The notes under the pieces: generated by a model
The model's database searches: none
What the model was told of the DNA's origin: nothing
Seen by the model: only the letters and a program-made list of their open reading frames with translations
Shown: positions 16,237 to 24,668 of the stretch, piece by piece
Layout of the letters: each line of letters opens with the position of its first letter
Numbering within the stretch: the first letter of the stretch is position 1
Translations under genes and position numbers: made by a program
Origin: Fidelibacterota bacterium
GTDB lineage: Bacteria > Fidelibacterota > Marinisomatia > SCGC-AAA003-L08 > D37C17
Assembly (NCBI GenBank): GCA_002707765.1
Contig: PANV01000007.1
Span: 8,303-36,534 of the forward strand
Reading direction: 5' to 3'
Length of the DNA: 28,232 bases

Positions 16237-17685
16237 CTATCTCGTATCCTTTAGATTTGCTAGATATTCTTTTGAAATACCTGATGTGATGTATTCTCCA
16301 CTAAAGCAGGATGTATCAAAATCATTAATTTTGTTATTGAATTTTTTCACTGAATCAATTAAATCTTGTAAGGATTGATAAATTAATTTATCAGCACCTA
16401 TATCTTTTTTTATTTCATCAATTGTTCTATCAAAAGCTACTAATTCATCTACATATGGCATATCAATACCATATACATTTGGATATCTAATTGGAGGTGA
16501 TGCTGATGCGAAATAAACTTTTTTAGCACCTGCATCTCTAGCCATTTGGATTATTTGCCTACTGGTATTACCCCTAACTATTGAATCATCAATTAACAAT
16601 ACGTTTTTATTTTCAAATTCCATATTAATTGTATTTAACTTTTGCTTAACTGATTTTTTTCTTATTTTTTGTCCAGGCATTATAAAAGTTCTACCGATAT
16701 ATCTATTTTTTATAAAACCTTCCCTCATTTTCTTGTTTAACTTTATACTCAAAGGAAGTGCACTAGTTTTACTCGTATCAGGAATAGGTATAACCACATC
16801 TATTTCATCTAATTCCTGTTTTGATAAAACTTTTTTTATTTTATCAGCTAGTTTTTTGCCCATTTCTAATCTACTTTTATATACATTAATTTTATCAATT
16901 ACACTATCAGGTCTAGCTAAATAAACATATTCAAAAATACATGGTGTATAACTATCTTTTTTTATATGATCATGAAAATGTAATTTCCTTTTAGAATCAA
17001 CGAAAATTGCTTCGCCTGGCTTTACATCACGTTCTACTTCATATCCTAAACAATCTAATGCTACACTTTCTGAAGCAAACATATATTTTCCTTTTTTACT
17101 TCCATAAATTAATGGCCTTATACCGTTTGGATCTCTAAATGCAACTAATCCATACCCTAATATCATAATTATTACTGAATATGCACCTTTAACTCTATTA
17201 TGGACTTCATCTACAGCTTTAAAAATTTGTTTTTTCGTTAACTTTGAATTTTTGTTTTTTTCTAAAGCATTTGCAAAAATATTTAAGATAATTTCAGAGT
17301 CAGAAGAAGTTTTTAAATGTCTTAAATCTTTTTTCAAAATTTCATCTCTTAGTTGTTTAGCATTTACGATATTACCATTATGTACTAAAACTATTCCATA
17401 AGGCGAATTCACATAAAAAGGCTGCGCTTCTTCAAAATTATAAGAACCAGCTGTAGGGTATCTAGTATGCCCTACCCCTAAATTACCCGAAAGATGAAGC
17501 ATTGATTCTTCGTTGAAGACATCTCTAACTAAACCATTATCCTTGTGGATATTTAATATTGTATTGTCTTTAATTGTTGCCATCCCTGCGGCATCTTGAC
17601 CTCTATGTTGTAAAACAGTCAAAGCATTGTATAAAGTTAGAGAAGCATTATCTTTATCAGTAGATAAACCAACTATTGCACACAT
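16237..17685 (-). CDS. purF: Amidophosphoribosyltransferase PurF
   Basis: PurF makes phosphoribosylamine from PRPP and glutamine, the first step of de novo purine synthesis. The 482 residues hold an N-terminal class II glutamine amidotransferase domain whose nucleophile Cys2 follows Met1 directly, so only Met removal and no propeptide cleavage is needed, and a phosphoribosyltransferase domain with the PRPP loop LIDDSIVRGNT (364-374). HTRYPTAG (73-80), HNGN (102-105) and GIRPL (188-192) are conserved amidotransferase residues. Compared with Bacillus-type Fe-S PurF, Cys249 and Cys460 are kept, but the other two ligand positions are Asn403 and about Asp457, so a [4Fe-4S] cluster is unlikely. The ATG overlaps the DUF5683 stop by one base. 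Confidence 0.96.
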   Translation of the reverse strand: MCAIVGLSTDKDNASLTLYNALTVLQHRGQDAAGMATIKDNTILNIHKDNGLVRDVFNEESMLHLSGNLGVGHTRYPTAGSYNFEEAQPFYVNSPYGIVLVHNGNIVNAKQLRDEILKKDLRHLKTSSDSEIILNIFANALEKNKNSKLTKKQIFKAVDEVHNRVKGAYSVIIMILGYGLVAFRDPNGIRPLIYGSKKGKYMFASESVALDCLGYEVERDVKPGEAIFVDSKRKLHFHDHIKKDSYTPCIFEYVYLARPDSVIDKINVYKSRLEMGKKLADKIKKVLSKQELDEIDVVIPIPDTSKTSALPLSIKLNKKMREGFIKNRYIGRTFIMPGQKIRKKSVKQKLNTINMEFENKNVLLIDDSIVRGNTSRQIIQMARDAGAKKVYFASASPPIRYPNVYGIDMPYVDELVAFDRTIDEIKKDIGADKLIYQSLQDLIDSVKKFNNKINDFDTSCFSGEYITSGISKEYLANLKDTR

Positions 17686-18191
17686 TATTCCATTTCTCCA
17701 TTTAATGTATTATTTTTCAACTGGGCATCAACGTAAGCATCACCTATTCCATAAAGCAGGAGTAATAGCAACCACCACATACTCCTATTTCTATCTTTTA
17801 TATTTGTATCTTTAGATTTATTGTATTCTGTTAACCAAAAAGCTTTAAAGGTTGACATTATAAAAGCCTTAAAATATTTCTTATTATAAATTTGTCCTGG
17901 AGATGGAATCATAATTTGATCATTAGAACTTAACAAAGATGAAAAAATAGGAATTGAACTTAAAAACATTGCCTGCTTGGGATCATTTAGATTATTTTTC
18001 AAAGAATCACTTTTTGATGCTGTTACTAATAAAGCTGATACAAAAGCTAAAGAACTGGGATTATCATTAATAAATGGAAGAGTACTCAAAATCAATGGTG
18101 CTTTGGAATCTGAATAGATAATATCAGTAGTACTGGATAAATCCTTAGGAAAAATAAAATTCAATAGAAATATTACATTAATTATCTTCAT
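17685..18191 (-). CDS. DUF5683-like membrane protein
   Basis: A 168-residue protein with an N-terminal signal or anchor (MKIINVIFLLNFIF) and a C-terminal region matching the DUF5683 pattern: SPGQIYNKKYFKAF, then TEYNK, RNRSMWW, a hydrophobic segment and GDAYVDAQL. Proteins of this type are common in Bacteroidetes and other FCB bacteria; their function is not known. The frame can be read 18 codons further upstream to 18245, but that would overlap ridA by 68 nt and place charged residues before the signal sequence, so the ATG at 18191 (14-nt overlap with ridA) is preferred. The end overlaps purF by one base. Probably inner-membrane with a periplasmic N-terminal part; role unknown. Confidence 0.72.
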   Translation of the reverse strand: MKIINVIFLLNFIFPKDLSSTTDIIYSDSKAPLILSTLPFINDNPSSLAFVSALLVTASKSDSLKNNLNDPKQAMFLSSIPIFSSLLSSNDQIMIPSPGQIYNKKYFKAFIMSTFKAFWLTEYNKSKDTNIKDRNRSMWWLLLLLLYGIGDAYVDAQLKNNTLNGEME

Positions 18192-18570
18192 AAAAAATAG
18201 CTTCAATTTCAATTTGTGAATTCTTGGGTAATTTGGATACTTCAATTACAGAACGAGCTGGATATTCGTAATCACTAAAAAAATCTAAAAAAGCTTGATT
18301 TAATTTATCAAAATTATCCAAATCAGTAATATAAATTGTAAGCTTAATCAAATTATTTAAATTACAATTTCTGCATGAAAGAATACCCTCAATATTTTTT
18401 AATGTTTGATTAACTTGTATAATAAAATCATTAGAAACTAAATCACCTGTTTTAATATCTATTGGTATCTGTCCTGATGTAAAAGTAATCTTTTTATCAA
18501 CATTTACAGCTTGTGAATATACCCCAATTGCTTTGGGAGCATTATTAGTTTCAATTATTTCTCTACCCAT
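18178..18570 (-). CDS. ridA: RidA family 2-iminobutanoate/2-iminopropanoate deaminase
   Basis: A 130-residue YjgF/YER057c/UK114 protein, normally a cytosolic trimer that hydrolyses reactive enamines/imines (from 2-aminoacrylate and 2-aminocrotonate) before they inactivate PLP enzymes. The active-site arginine is Arg106 in YPARSVIEV and Glu121 lies in QIEIEAI, matching Arg105 and Glu120 of E. coli RidA, so this is an active RidA rather than an imine-inactive Rid subfamily. FTSGQIP (30-36) and the N-terminal NAPKAIGVYSQAV are typical. It overlaps the PPC gene by 8 nt and the DUF5683 gene by 14 nt. Position just downstream of the PLP enzyme gene gcvPB fits a protective role, which is inference. 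Confidence 0.93.
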   Translation of the reverse strand: MGREIIETNNAPKAIGVYSQAVNVDKKITFTSGQIPIDIKTGDLVSNDFIIQVNQTLKNIEGILSCRNCNLNNLIKLTIYITDLDNFDKLNQAFLDFFSDYEYPARSVIEVSKLPKNSQIEIEAIFYEDN

Positions 18571-18991
18571 TATTAAAATCCCACAAAAATAAACCTATAT
18601 CTTTATTCTCACTCCTAATAATTTTTGTATCAACGATATTTATTATAATTTCACATGTAACAGAAATAGTAGCAGTAAATAAATGACCTGCAAAAGCATT
18701 ACATTCTTCATCTGAAATAACAGCATGTAAATGAACAAAAGGTTCATTTTCTTTGGAAGTAATATTACCCGTCATACTTGCTATTTCATATTCTCCTGAA
18801 AATTTTTTTTTTACATATTTTTTCAATTTGCTAGGATAAGCACCTAAAATTATTTTTTCTGCAGCTCCTATACCATTTATCAATCCAAAATTGATTTTAA
18901 ATACTTCAATAACTTTATAAATGGATTCAAAGATTTCATCCCCTTTTTCTAAAACAACTAAAACCTTATTATTTTCTTTTTTATACTTCAT
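18563..18991 (-). CDS. PPC (DUF296) domain protein
   Basis: A stand-alone PPC/DUF296 domain of 142 residues from the preferred start. In plants the domain accompanies AT-hooks in AHL proteins and it occurs alone in many bacteria and archaea, where its function is poorly known. Visible features are the INGIGAAEKIILGAY core, the VHLHAVIS strand with His87 and His89, and AGHL with His103, the three histidines that bind a metal in characterised bacterial members, followed by ATISVTCEIII. The frame extends 14 codons further upstream to 19033, but the ATG at 18991 gives a GGA five bases upstream and only an 11-nt overlap with gcvPB. It precedes ridA with an 8-nt overlap. DNA binding should not be assumed, as no AT-hook is present. 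Confidence 0.82.
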   Translation of the reverse strand: MKYKKENNKVLVVLEKGDEIFESIYKVIEVFKINFGLINGIGAAEKIILGAYPSKLKKYVKKKFSGEYEIASMTGNITSKENEPFVHLHAVISDEECNAFAGHLFTATISVTCEIIINIVDTKIIRSENKDIGLFLWDFNNG

Positions 18992-20438
18992 GATTCCATT
19001 TAACATCAAGTTCTCTATTAGCTTTAGCCTCATTTAACCTTCTAACAGGAGTTTCATAAGGGGCATCCATAAAATAATCCAATTTATTATCAATATTGTT
19101 ATTAATATATTTCATTATTTCAGCAAATTCATCCAAGGTCTCTTTAGTCTCTGTTTCAGTAGGTTCTATCATAATTGATTCAGGTATATTTGTTGGGAAA
19201 TATACAGTAGGTGGATGAATTCCATAATCAAGTAAATTTTTAGCAATATCAAGTGCTTTTAGATTTTTTTTCTTCTGTTTTTCAGCAGATATGACGAATT
19301 CATGCATCGTGCCATTATGAAATGGCACATCATATTCTTTCATTAATAGATGTTTTAAATAATTTGCATTTAAAACTGCTTTTCTCGATAAATCTCTCAA
19401 TCCTTTTTTACCAAGCGACAACATATAAACATAAGCTCTGAGAAGAACGCCATAATTACCATTAAATGTATGTACTTTACCAATAGAATTCTCTAAATAT
19501 TTGAAGTGAAATTTTTCATCTTTTAGTTCAATTATTGGGTTTGGTAAGAAATCTGCAAGTTTATCATTAACAGCAACTGGTCCTGCTCCCGGTCCTCCAC
19601 CACCATGTGGTGTTGAAAAAGTTTTATGTAAATTTATATGAGTGATATCAAATCCCATTTTTGATGGGTCAACCATTCCAACTAGAGCATTTAAATTTGC
19701 ACCATCCATGTACATCAGACCATCGTTTGAATGAATTAGCTCACAAATATCTTCAATTTTATCTTCAAATAAACCGAGAGTATTTGGCTGCGTTAACATC
19801 ATTCCAGCTGTTTCTTCATCAACTAACTCTCTAAGATGATCAAGACAAACTCTTCCTCTTTCATCATCTGATACTTGTTTAACTTTATAGCCTGACATAA
19901 TAACACTCGCAGGATTTGTGCCGTGAGCAGTTTTAGGGATAATTATATATTTTTTCTTATGATTATTTTTTAATTCATGATATTTTTTCATTAAAAGTAA
20001 ACCAACTAATTCTCCTTGCGAACCTGCAGATGGTTGCAACGTAACTCTAGTCATACCAGTAATCTCGCATAAGAATTTTGATAAATCATAATAAACCTTT
20101 AATATACCTTGAATCGATTCAATATTTTGATCTGGATGAATAGATGCAAATGACTGAAGCATTGCAATTGAATCATTAATTTTTGGATTATATTTCATAG
20201 TGCATGAACCTAGGGGGTAAAAGTTCTTGTCAACGTGATGATTTTTTGTTGATAAATTAACAAAATGTCTTACGATTTGAGGCTCCGAAACCTCAGGTAA
20301 AGAAGCTTTGTTTGAACGTAAGAATTTTGAATCTATAACGTTGTTAATTTCAATATTGTTAATGTTATTATTAGGAGCAGAAAATCCCTTTCTACCACAT
20401 TTAGATTGCGTAAAGATTATTGGTGTTTTGTTTTTCAT
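18981..20438 (-). CDS. gcvPB: Glycine dehydrogenase (decarboxylating) subunit 2
   Basis: GcvPB is the PLP-binding half of the two-subunit P-protein of the glycine cleavage system, which decarboxylates glycine and passes aminomethyl to the H-protein lipoyl arm. The 485 residues include YPLGSCTMKYNP (74-85), PSAGSQGE (136-143), KTAHGTNPAS (169-178) and the PLP-lysine block HKTFSTPHGGGGPG, with Lys272 forming the Schiff base. Length is that of split-type subunit 2; subunit 1 (gcvPA), gcvT and gcvH are not in the window, so the complex is encoded at several loci. Start ATG at 20438 is 1 nt after the alaS stop. Downstream PPC and ridA overlap it in series. Confidence 0.96.
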   Translation of the reverse strand: MKNKTPIIFTQSKCGRKGFSAPNNNINNIEINNVIDSKFLRSNKASLPEVSEPQIVRHFVNLSTKNHHVDKNFYPLGSCTMKYNPKINDSIAMLQSFASIHPDQNIESIQGILKVYYDLSKFLCEITGMTRVTLQPSAGSQGELVGLLLMKKYHELKNNHKKKYIIIPKTAHGTNPASVIMSGYKVKQVSDDERGRVCLDHLRELVDEETAGMMLTQPNTLGLFEDKIEDICELIHSNDGLMYMDGANLNALVGMVDPSKMGFDITHINLHKTFSTPHGGGGPGAGPVAVNDKLADFLPNPIIELKDEKFHFKYLENSIGKVHTFNGNYGVLLRAYVYMLSLGKKGLRDLSRKAVLNANYLKHLLMKEYDVPFHNGTMHEFVISAEKQKKKNLKALDIAKNLLDYGIHPPTVYFPTNIPESIMIEPTETETKETLDEFAEIMKYINNNIDNKLDYFMDAPYETPVRRLNEAKANRELDVKWNHEV

Positions 20439-20439
20439 G

Positions 20440-23028
20440 TTATATTTTTATTCCTTTTAAATAATTTAAAATCATGTTGTAAGTTTTTTCATATTTAGAT
20501 AAATCATTAAAACCAGATGTTCCAAAATGTTTGGGACCTCCACCTCCCGAACCAGCTAATGATGCATTTTCTTTAACAATTAATCCAGCATTAATATCTT
20601 TATCAATTAAATCTTTAGTTATAACTAAAACAATCAAAGGTTTATTTATTTTTAATCCAAGTAAAAATATACTTTTATTTTTGTATTTGTTTAAAAAATT
20701 ATCAATGAAAGTTTTTGGATCAACATTAAATTTAATTTCACTTTTATAAATATCTATTTTATCATTAGTAGAAAAATTTGGTTCTGAAGACTTAAGTAAA
20801 CTATCAATTTGAATTTGTTGAATTTGTTTTTCTAAAACAGAATTTTGTTTTGATGTATTAATAAGTGAATCAATCTTATTTGATATATCTTCAATATTAC
20901 AATTTAATTTTTGTTTAATGTTATCAATGACTTTCATATTATCAGAAACAAATGAAAATGCTTTAGAACCTGTAACTGCTTCAACTCTTCTTACTCCTGA
21001 AGCAAGAGCAGATTCAGAAATTATTTTAAAAAACCCTATATCCCCACTTCTTTCAACGTGAGTGCCACCACACAATTCTATTGATGATCCTCCTATGTTT
21101 ACTACTCTAACTATATCCCCATACTTTTCTCCAAATAGTGCTTCGGCTCCCATTTTTTTTGCCTTATCATATTTTTCATTTGAAATATCAACTTCTAAAT
21201 TCTGCATTATATATTCATTAACATTATTTTCAATTTCCAAAATTTCATTTTGAGTAAGTTTCTCATAGTGGGTTAAATCAAATCTTAATTTGTCATCAGA
21301 TACAAGTGAACCTGCTTGCTGAACATGATTACCTAGGACAGATTTTAGTGATTTATGCAATAAATGTGTTGCTGAATGATTGGATTTAATTTTCTTCCTT
21401 CTTTTCTCGTTAATAGTTAACTTAAATGTGGCTGAAGTATTTTTAAGAAATTCACCTTCAATTACTTCACATAAATGACAAATATCACCACCATTTTTAT
21501 ATGTATCGATTACTTTTAAGGTTAAAGAATCAGAAAAAATCTTTCCAGTATCACCTATTTGTCCTCCAGACTCTGCATAAAAAGGTGTTTCTTCCATTAC
21601 GATTTCAATATTATCATCAATGAATCTATATTTTAAAATCTGTGACTCATAAGAAGTTTTTGTATATCCTACAAAAGAGGATTCTTCATTTTTAATTATT
21701 TTCCAATCAGTATCTTCATTCAAGTTTTTAAATTGACTACTAGATCTTGCAAGTTTTTTTTGTTTTTCCATGTAATCATTAAAAGAATTCATATCAATAT
21801 CAAAATTATTTTCCTTAGCTATTAACTGAGTTAAATCTGCTGGAAAACCATAAGTATCATATAATGTAAAAACTTGTTTACCTGGAATTACTTTTTCTTC
21901 TGATGAAGCTAAAAGTTTATTAATTAAATTAAGTCCTCTATCAAGTGTTTTTCCAAATGATTCTTCCTCAGCTCTGACCACTTTTTCAATATGTTTTTGT
22001 TTATCACTAATTTCTGAGTAGACATCTCCCATTGATATAATTAAGGCATCAATTAGTTTAAACAGAAATGGTCCCTCAATATTTAGTACCCTTCCAAATC
22101 TTGAGGCACGCCTGAGTACTCTTCTAACAACATATCCTCTACCTTCATTTGATGGCATAATTCCATCTGCTATTGAAAATGAAATCATTCGTAAATGGTC
22201 AGCAATAACTCTATGAGGCATTCCATCTTTATCTGAATAATTAATTCCTGAAATCTGTTCTATTTGCTTAATTATAGGATGAAATAAATCTGTCATATAA
22301 TGATCTTCAATTCCGTTAAGCGTTGCAAGAATTCTTTCAAGACCCATTCCTGTATCAACATGTTTTGATGGTAATGGATTTAATTCACCATTAGATTCCC
22401 TATTATACTCAATGAAAACAAGGTTCCAAAGCTCCCTATAATTATCGAGATTATTTACACCATCTGCTTTTTGATTATTTAATTCTCCAGTATAATAATG
22501 TATTTCTGAGCAAGGACCACATGGACCTGTATCACCCATTTCCCAAAAATTGTCTTTATTTCCAAATCTAAGAACTCTATCAGGTTTTACATCAGTATGC
22601 TTGATCCATAAATCATGAGCTTCATCATCATCTTTGTAAACCGTCACCCATAATCTATTTTTATCCAACTTCCATTTTTCTGTAAGCAGTTCCCACGACC
22701 ACATTATAATTTCTTTTTTATAAAAATCTCCAAATGACCAATTACCTAACATTTCAAAAAAGGTATGATGGTATTGGTCAAGTCCAACTTCTTCTAAATC
22801 ATTATGTTTTCCACTTACTCTAATACATTTTTGTGAATTAACTACTCGATTATATTTAGGATTTTCTTTTTCTAAAAAAATATTTTTAAATTGATTCATA
22901 CCAGCATTGATAAATAACAAAGATGGGTCATCAGGAGGAAAAACAGGAGAACTCCTTATTACATTATGCTGTTTATCAATAAAAAAATCAATAAAATCTT
23001 GCCTAATTTTTTTAGAAGAATATTTCAT
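20440..23028 (-). CDS. alaS: Alanyl-tRNA synthetase
   Basis: A class II aminoacyl-tRNA synthetase of 862 residues (family about 870). The catalytic core spans about 1-240 (SPVFPPDDPSLLFINAGM at 27-44, TGMGLERI at 226-233), then the tRNA-recognition helices, the editing domain with HSATH (551-555) and CGGTH (653-657) zinc/active-site motifs, and a C-terminal coiled coil plus C-Ala domain (about 700-862). The final Gly-rich motif reads GSGGGGPKHFGTSG, where most bacterial enzymes have a GGGRPDxAQAGG-like sequence, so the C-Ala end is somewhat divergent. The ATG at 23028 overlaps the last base region of the outer-membrane protein gene. Only one base separates it from gcvPB. Confidence 0.97.
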   Translation of the reverse strand: MKYSSKKIRQDFIDFFIDKQHNVIRSSPVFPPDDPSLLFINAGMNQFKNIFLEKENPKYNRVVNSQKCIRVSGKHNDLEEVGLDQYHHTFFEMLGNWSFGDFYKKEIIMWSWELLTEKWKLDKNRLWVTVYKDDDEAHDLWIKHTDVKPDRVLRFGNKDNFWEMGDTGPCGPCSEIHYYTGELNNQKADGVNNLDNYRELWNLVFIEYNRESNGELNPLPSKHVDTGMGLERILATLNGIEDHYMTDLFHPIIKQIEQISGINYSDKDGMPHRVIADHLRMISFSIADGIMPSNEGRGYVVRRVLRRASRFGRVLNIEGPFLFKLIDALIISMGDVYSEISDKQKHIEKVVRAEEESFGKTLDRGLNLINKLLASSEEKVIPGKQVFTLYDTYGFPADLTQLIAKENNFDIDMNSFNDYMEKQKKLARSSSQFKNLNEDTDWKIIKNEESSFVGYTKTSYESQILKYRFIDDNIEIVMEETPFYAESGGQIGDTGKIFSDSLTLKVIDTYKNGGDICHLCEVIEGEFLKNTSATFKLTINEKRRKKIKSNHSATHLLHKSLKSVLGNHVQQAGSLVSDDKLRFDLTHYEKLTQNEILEIENNVNEYIMQNLEVDISNEKYDKAKKMGAEALFGEKYGDIVRVVNIGGSSIELCGGTHVERSGDIGFFKIISESALASGVRRVEAVTGSKAFSFVSDNMKVIDNIKQKLNCNIEDISNKIDSLINTSKQNSVLEKQIQQIQIDSLLKSSEPNFSTNDKIDIYKSEIKFNVDPKTFIDNFLNKYKNKSIFLLGLKINKPLIVLVITKDLIDKDINAGLIVKENASLAGSGGGGPKHFGTSGFNDLSKYEKTYNMILNYLKGIKI

Positions 23029-24668
23029 TAAAAATATATTGAGGTTTCAATTTGGGTATTGTATACTGGTTTGAAATTACTACCATCAAAATCATAGCTT
23101 TTTCTACCCTTTAAAAGTAGAATCATATTGTTTGATAAATTAACACCTATGTTATATCCAAATAAAGAGTTCTGATTAGGTTCAAATTTAAAAGGTTTTT
23201 TTGAATTTGTTTGCTGATAGAAAATTTCGGCAATTTGAACTTGAGGAATAATTGATGTATCTATTTCAATTTTTAAATATAATGAGTTATTTTTTTCTTT
23301 TTTGTAGGATCCAGGAGTCCAGACCCCAAACTGTTGATTATCCTCAATTTCAGGGTCTAAATCAGGATATTGTAGATATTGACTAGACTCACAATCAGTT
23401 TCATTTTCATAAAGTAAATCTGGATTATCACAAGAACCAGAATTCCACATTTCACCCTTCATTTTTTCATAATCAAATGAAAACTTAAAATATTTTGAAA
23501 TATTTGCCTCTAAACCAAAATTCAAACCTTTCTGGTCACCATATTTATACAGTGTAGATTCCTTGGTTATTAATTCTCCATTATTTTCCATTATCCTATT
23601 ATGGTCGTAATTTTTATTCCAATATGAAAAAATAAAATTCTCAGAATTTCTTCTATAATCTAAAGATAATTTAACTGAACCTAAATTAGCTTTCATCCCA
23701 ATTGGTATTAATCCATATCCAAGATTTGTGTCAAAATTTGGTAAGTCTTCGTCATTACTATCAGTTGGATCTGAGGTTTTACCTAGAAGCTGGGCGTATT
23801 CTGTATATAATGAAAATTTATTATCTAACTCAAAACCAAAATCTATAGCTAAACCTGTAACATTATCTTTATTATTCATAACATCTGCAAAATCTTCAGT
23901 CATTTCGCTTGATAAATCATTAAATAAATTTTCGCATGTTCCATCCAAAAATAAATCACTTTCTGAGTCATAACCGCAATAGTTACTACCTTGAAGTTCC
24001 TCAATTAAAAATTGATTTTCATGATGATAATCAGGATCATTTGCATAATCTGGCTCAACAAAATCAGGATAATTATCACCATCTGAATCAACAAGACCAT
24101 TATATTGGTTGAAATCAGATGCAATAGAAAATCCTATATTAAAATTTTCGATTATTGGAATTGAAGTTCTAAGCCCAATTAAACCAGGTTTATTAATTTC
24201 TTTTAAATCACTATGAATGAATTGAAGTTTAAAGCCTGAAAATTGATATCTTAAATCAATTCCTGCTCTTCTAATTTGAGGATAATCAATATTATTTGCA
24301 TACTGGTTAATAAGTATACCCTGACCTAAAGTAACTTTAGGTAAAGCTCCTATTCTAAAATATAAATCATCAAAAACTTGACCATACCTAAAATAATATA
24401 TTTTATCTACAAGTGTTTTGAAACTAGCACCAGGACTAGTAAAATCCCAGTTTTCTCTATACAACTTTCCATCTTCATCAAAATAAAGGTAAATATCAAA
24501 TCCCATTCCAATTTTATTAGTACTAAATTCTGGTCTAAAAGAAATTTGATTATAAAGTTTACCATCAATAGTCACTGAACCAAATGAAGCCATATATGCA
24601 GGGCTAAAATTATTTTGCGTAAACAAAAAACTTATAACTAATGAAAAAATTAATGATATTTTTCTCAT
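23028..24668 (-). CDS. Predicted outer-membrane beta-barrel protein, function unknown
   Basis: A 546-residue exported protein with a Sec signal peptide (MRKISLIFSLVISFLFTQ) and many alternating amphipathic strands rich in Tyr, Phe, Gly and Asn, ending in the strand QIETSIYF with the C-terminal Phe typical of BamA-assembled barrels. A conserved-looking patch is LGQGILINQY...DYPQIRRAG (114-136). An acidic insert at about 190-265 contains DSDGDNYPD, resembling calcium-binding thrombospondin-3-like loops, and a Cys231-Cys245 pair; a second pair, Cys413-Cys426, lies in another long loop. These loops are likely extracellular. A strong GAGGAG lies 5 nt before the start although the ATG overlaps the transketolase stop (ATGA). 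Cargo or role cannot be told from the sequence. Confidence 0.75.
   Translation of the reverse strand: MRKISLIFSLVISFLFTQNNFSPAYMASFGSVTIDGKLYNQISFRPEFSTNKIGMGFDIYLYFDEDGKLYRENWDFTSPGASFKTLVDKIYYFRYGQVFDDLYFRIGALPKVTLGQGILINQYANNIDYPQIRRAGIDLRYQFSGFKLQFIHSDLKEINKPGLIGLRTSIPIIENFNIGFSIASDFNQYNGLVDSDGDNYPDFVEPDYANDPDYHHENQFLIEELQGSNYCGYDSESDLFLDGTCENLFNDLSSEMTEDFADVMNNKDNVTGLAIDFGFELDNKFSLYTEYAQLLGKTSDPTDSNDEDLPNFDTNLGYGLIPIGMKANLGSVKLSLDYRRNSENFIFSYWNKNYDHNRIMENNGELITKESTLYKYGDQKGLNFGLEANISKYFKFSFDYEKMKGEMWNSGSCDNPDLLYENETDCESSQYLQYPDLDPEIEDNQQFGVWTPGSYKKEKNNSLYLKIEIDTSIIPQVQIAEIFYQQTNSKKPFKFEPNQNSLFGYNIGVNLSNNMILLLKGRKSYDFDGSNFKPVYNTQIETSIYF

Noticed and set aside
18192..18245. Longer start for the DUF5683 protein
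   Set aside because: It would overlap ridA by 68 nt and place a basic stretch ahead of a good signal sequence starting at the ATG at 18191.
18992..19033. Longer start for the PPC protein
   Set aside because: It gives a 53-nt overlap with gcvPB and adds residues outside the domain; the ATG at 18991 has a closer purine-rich site.
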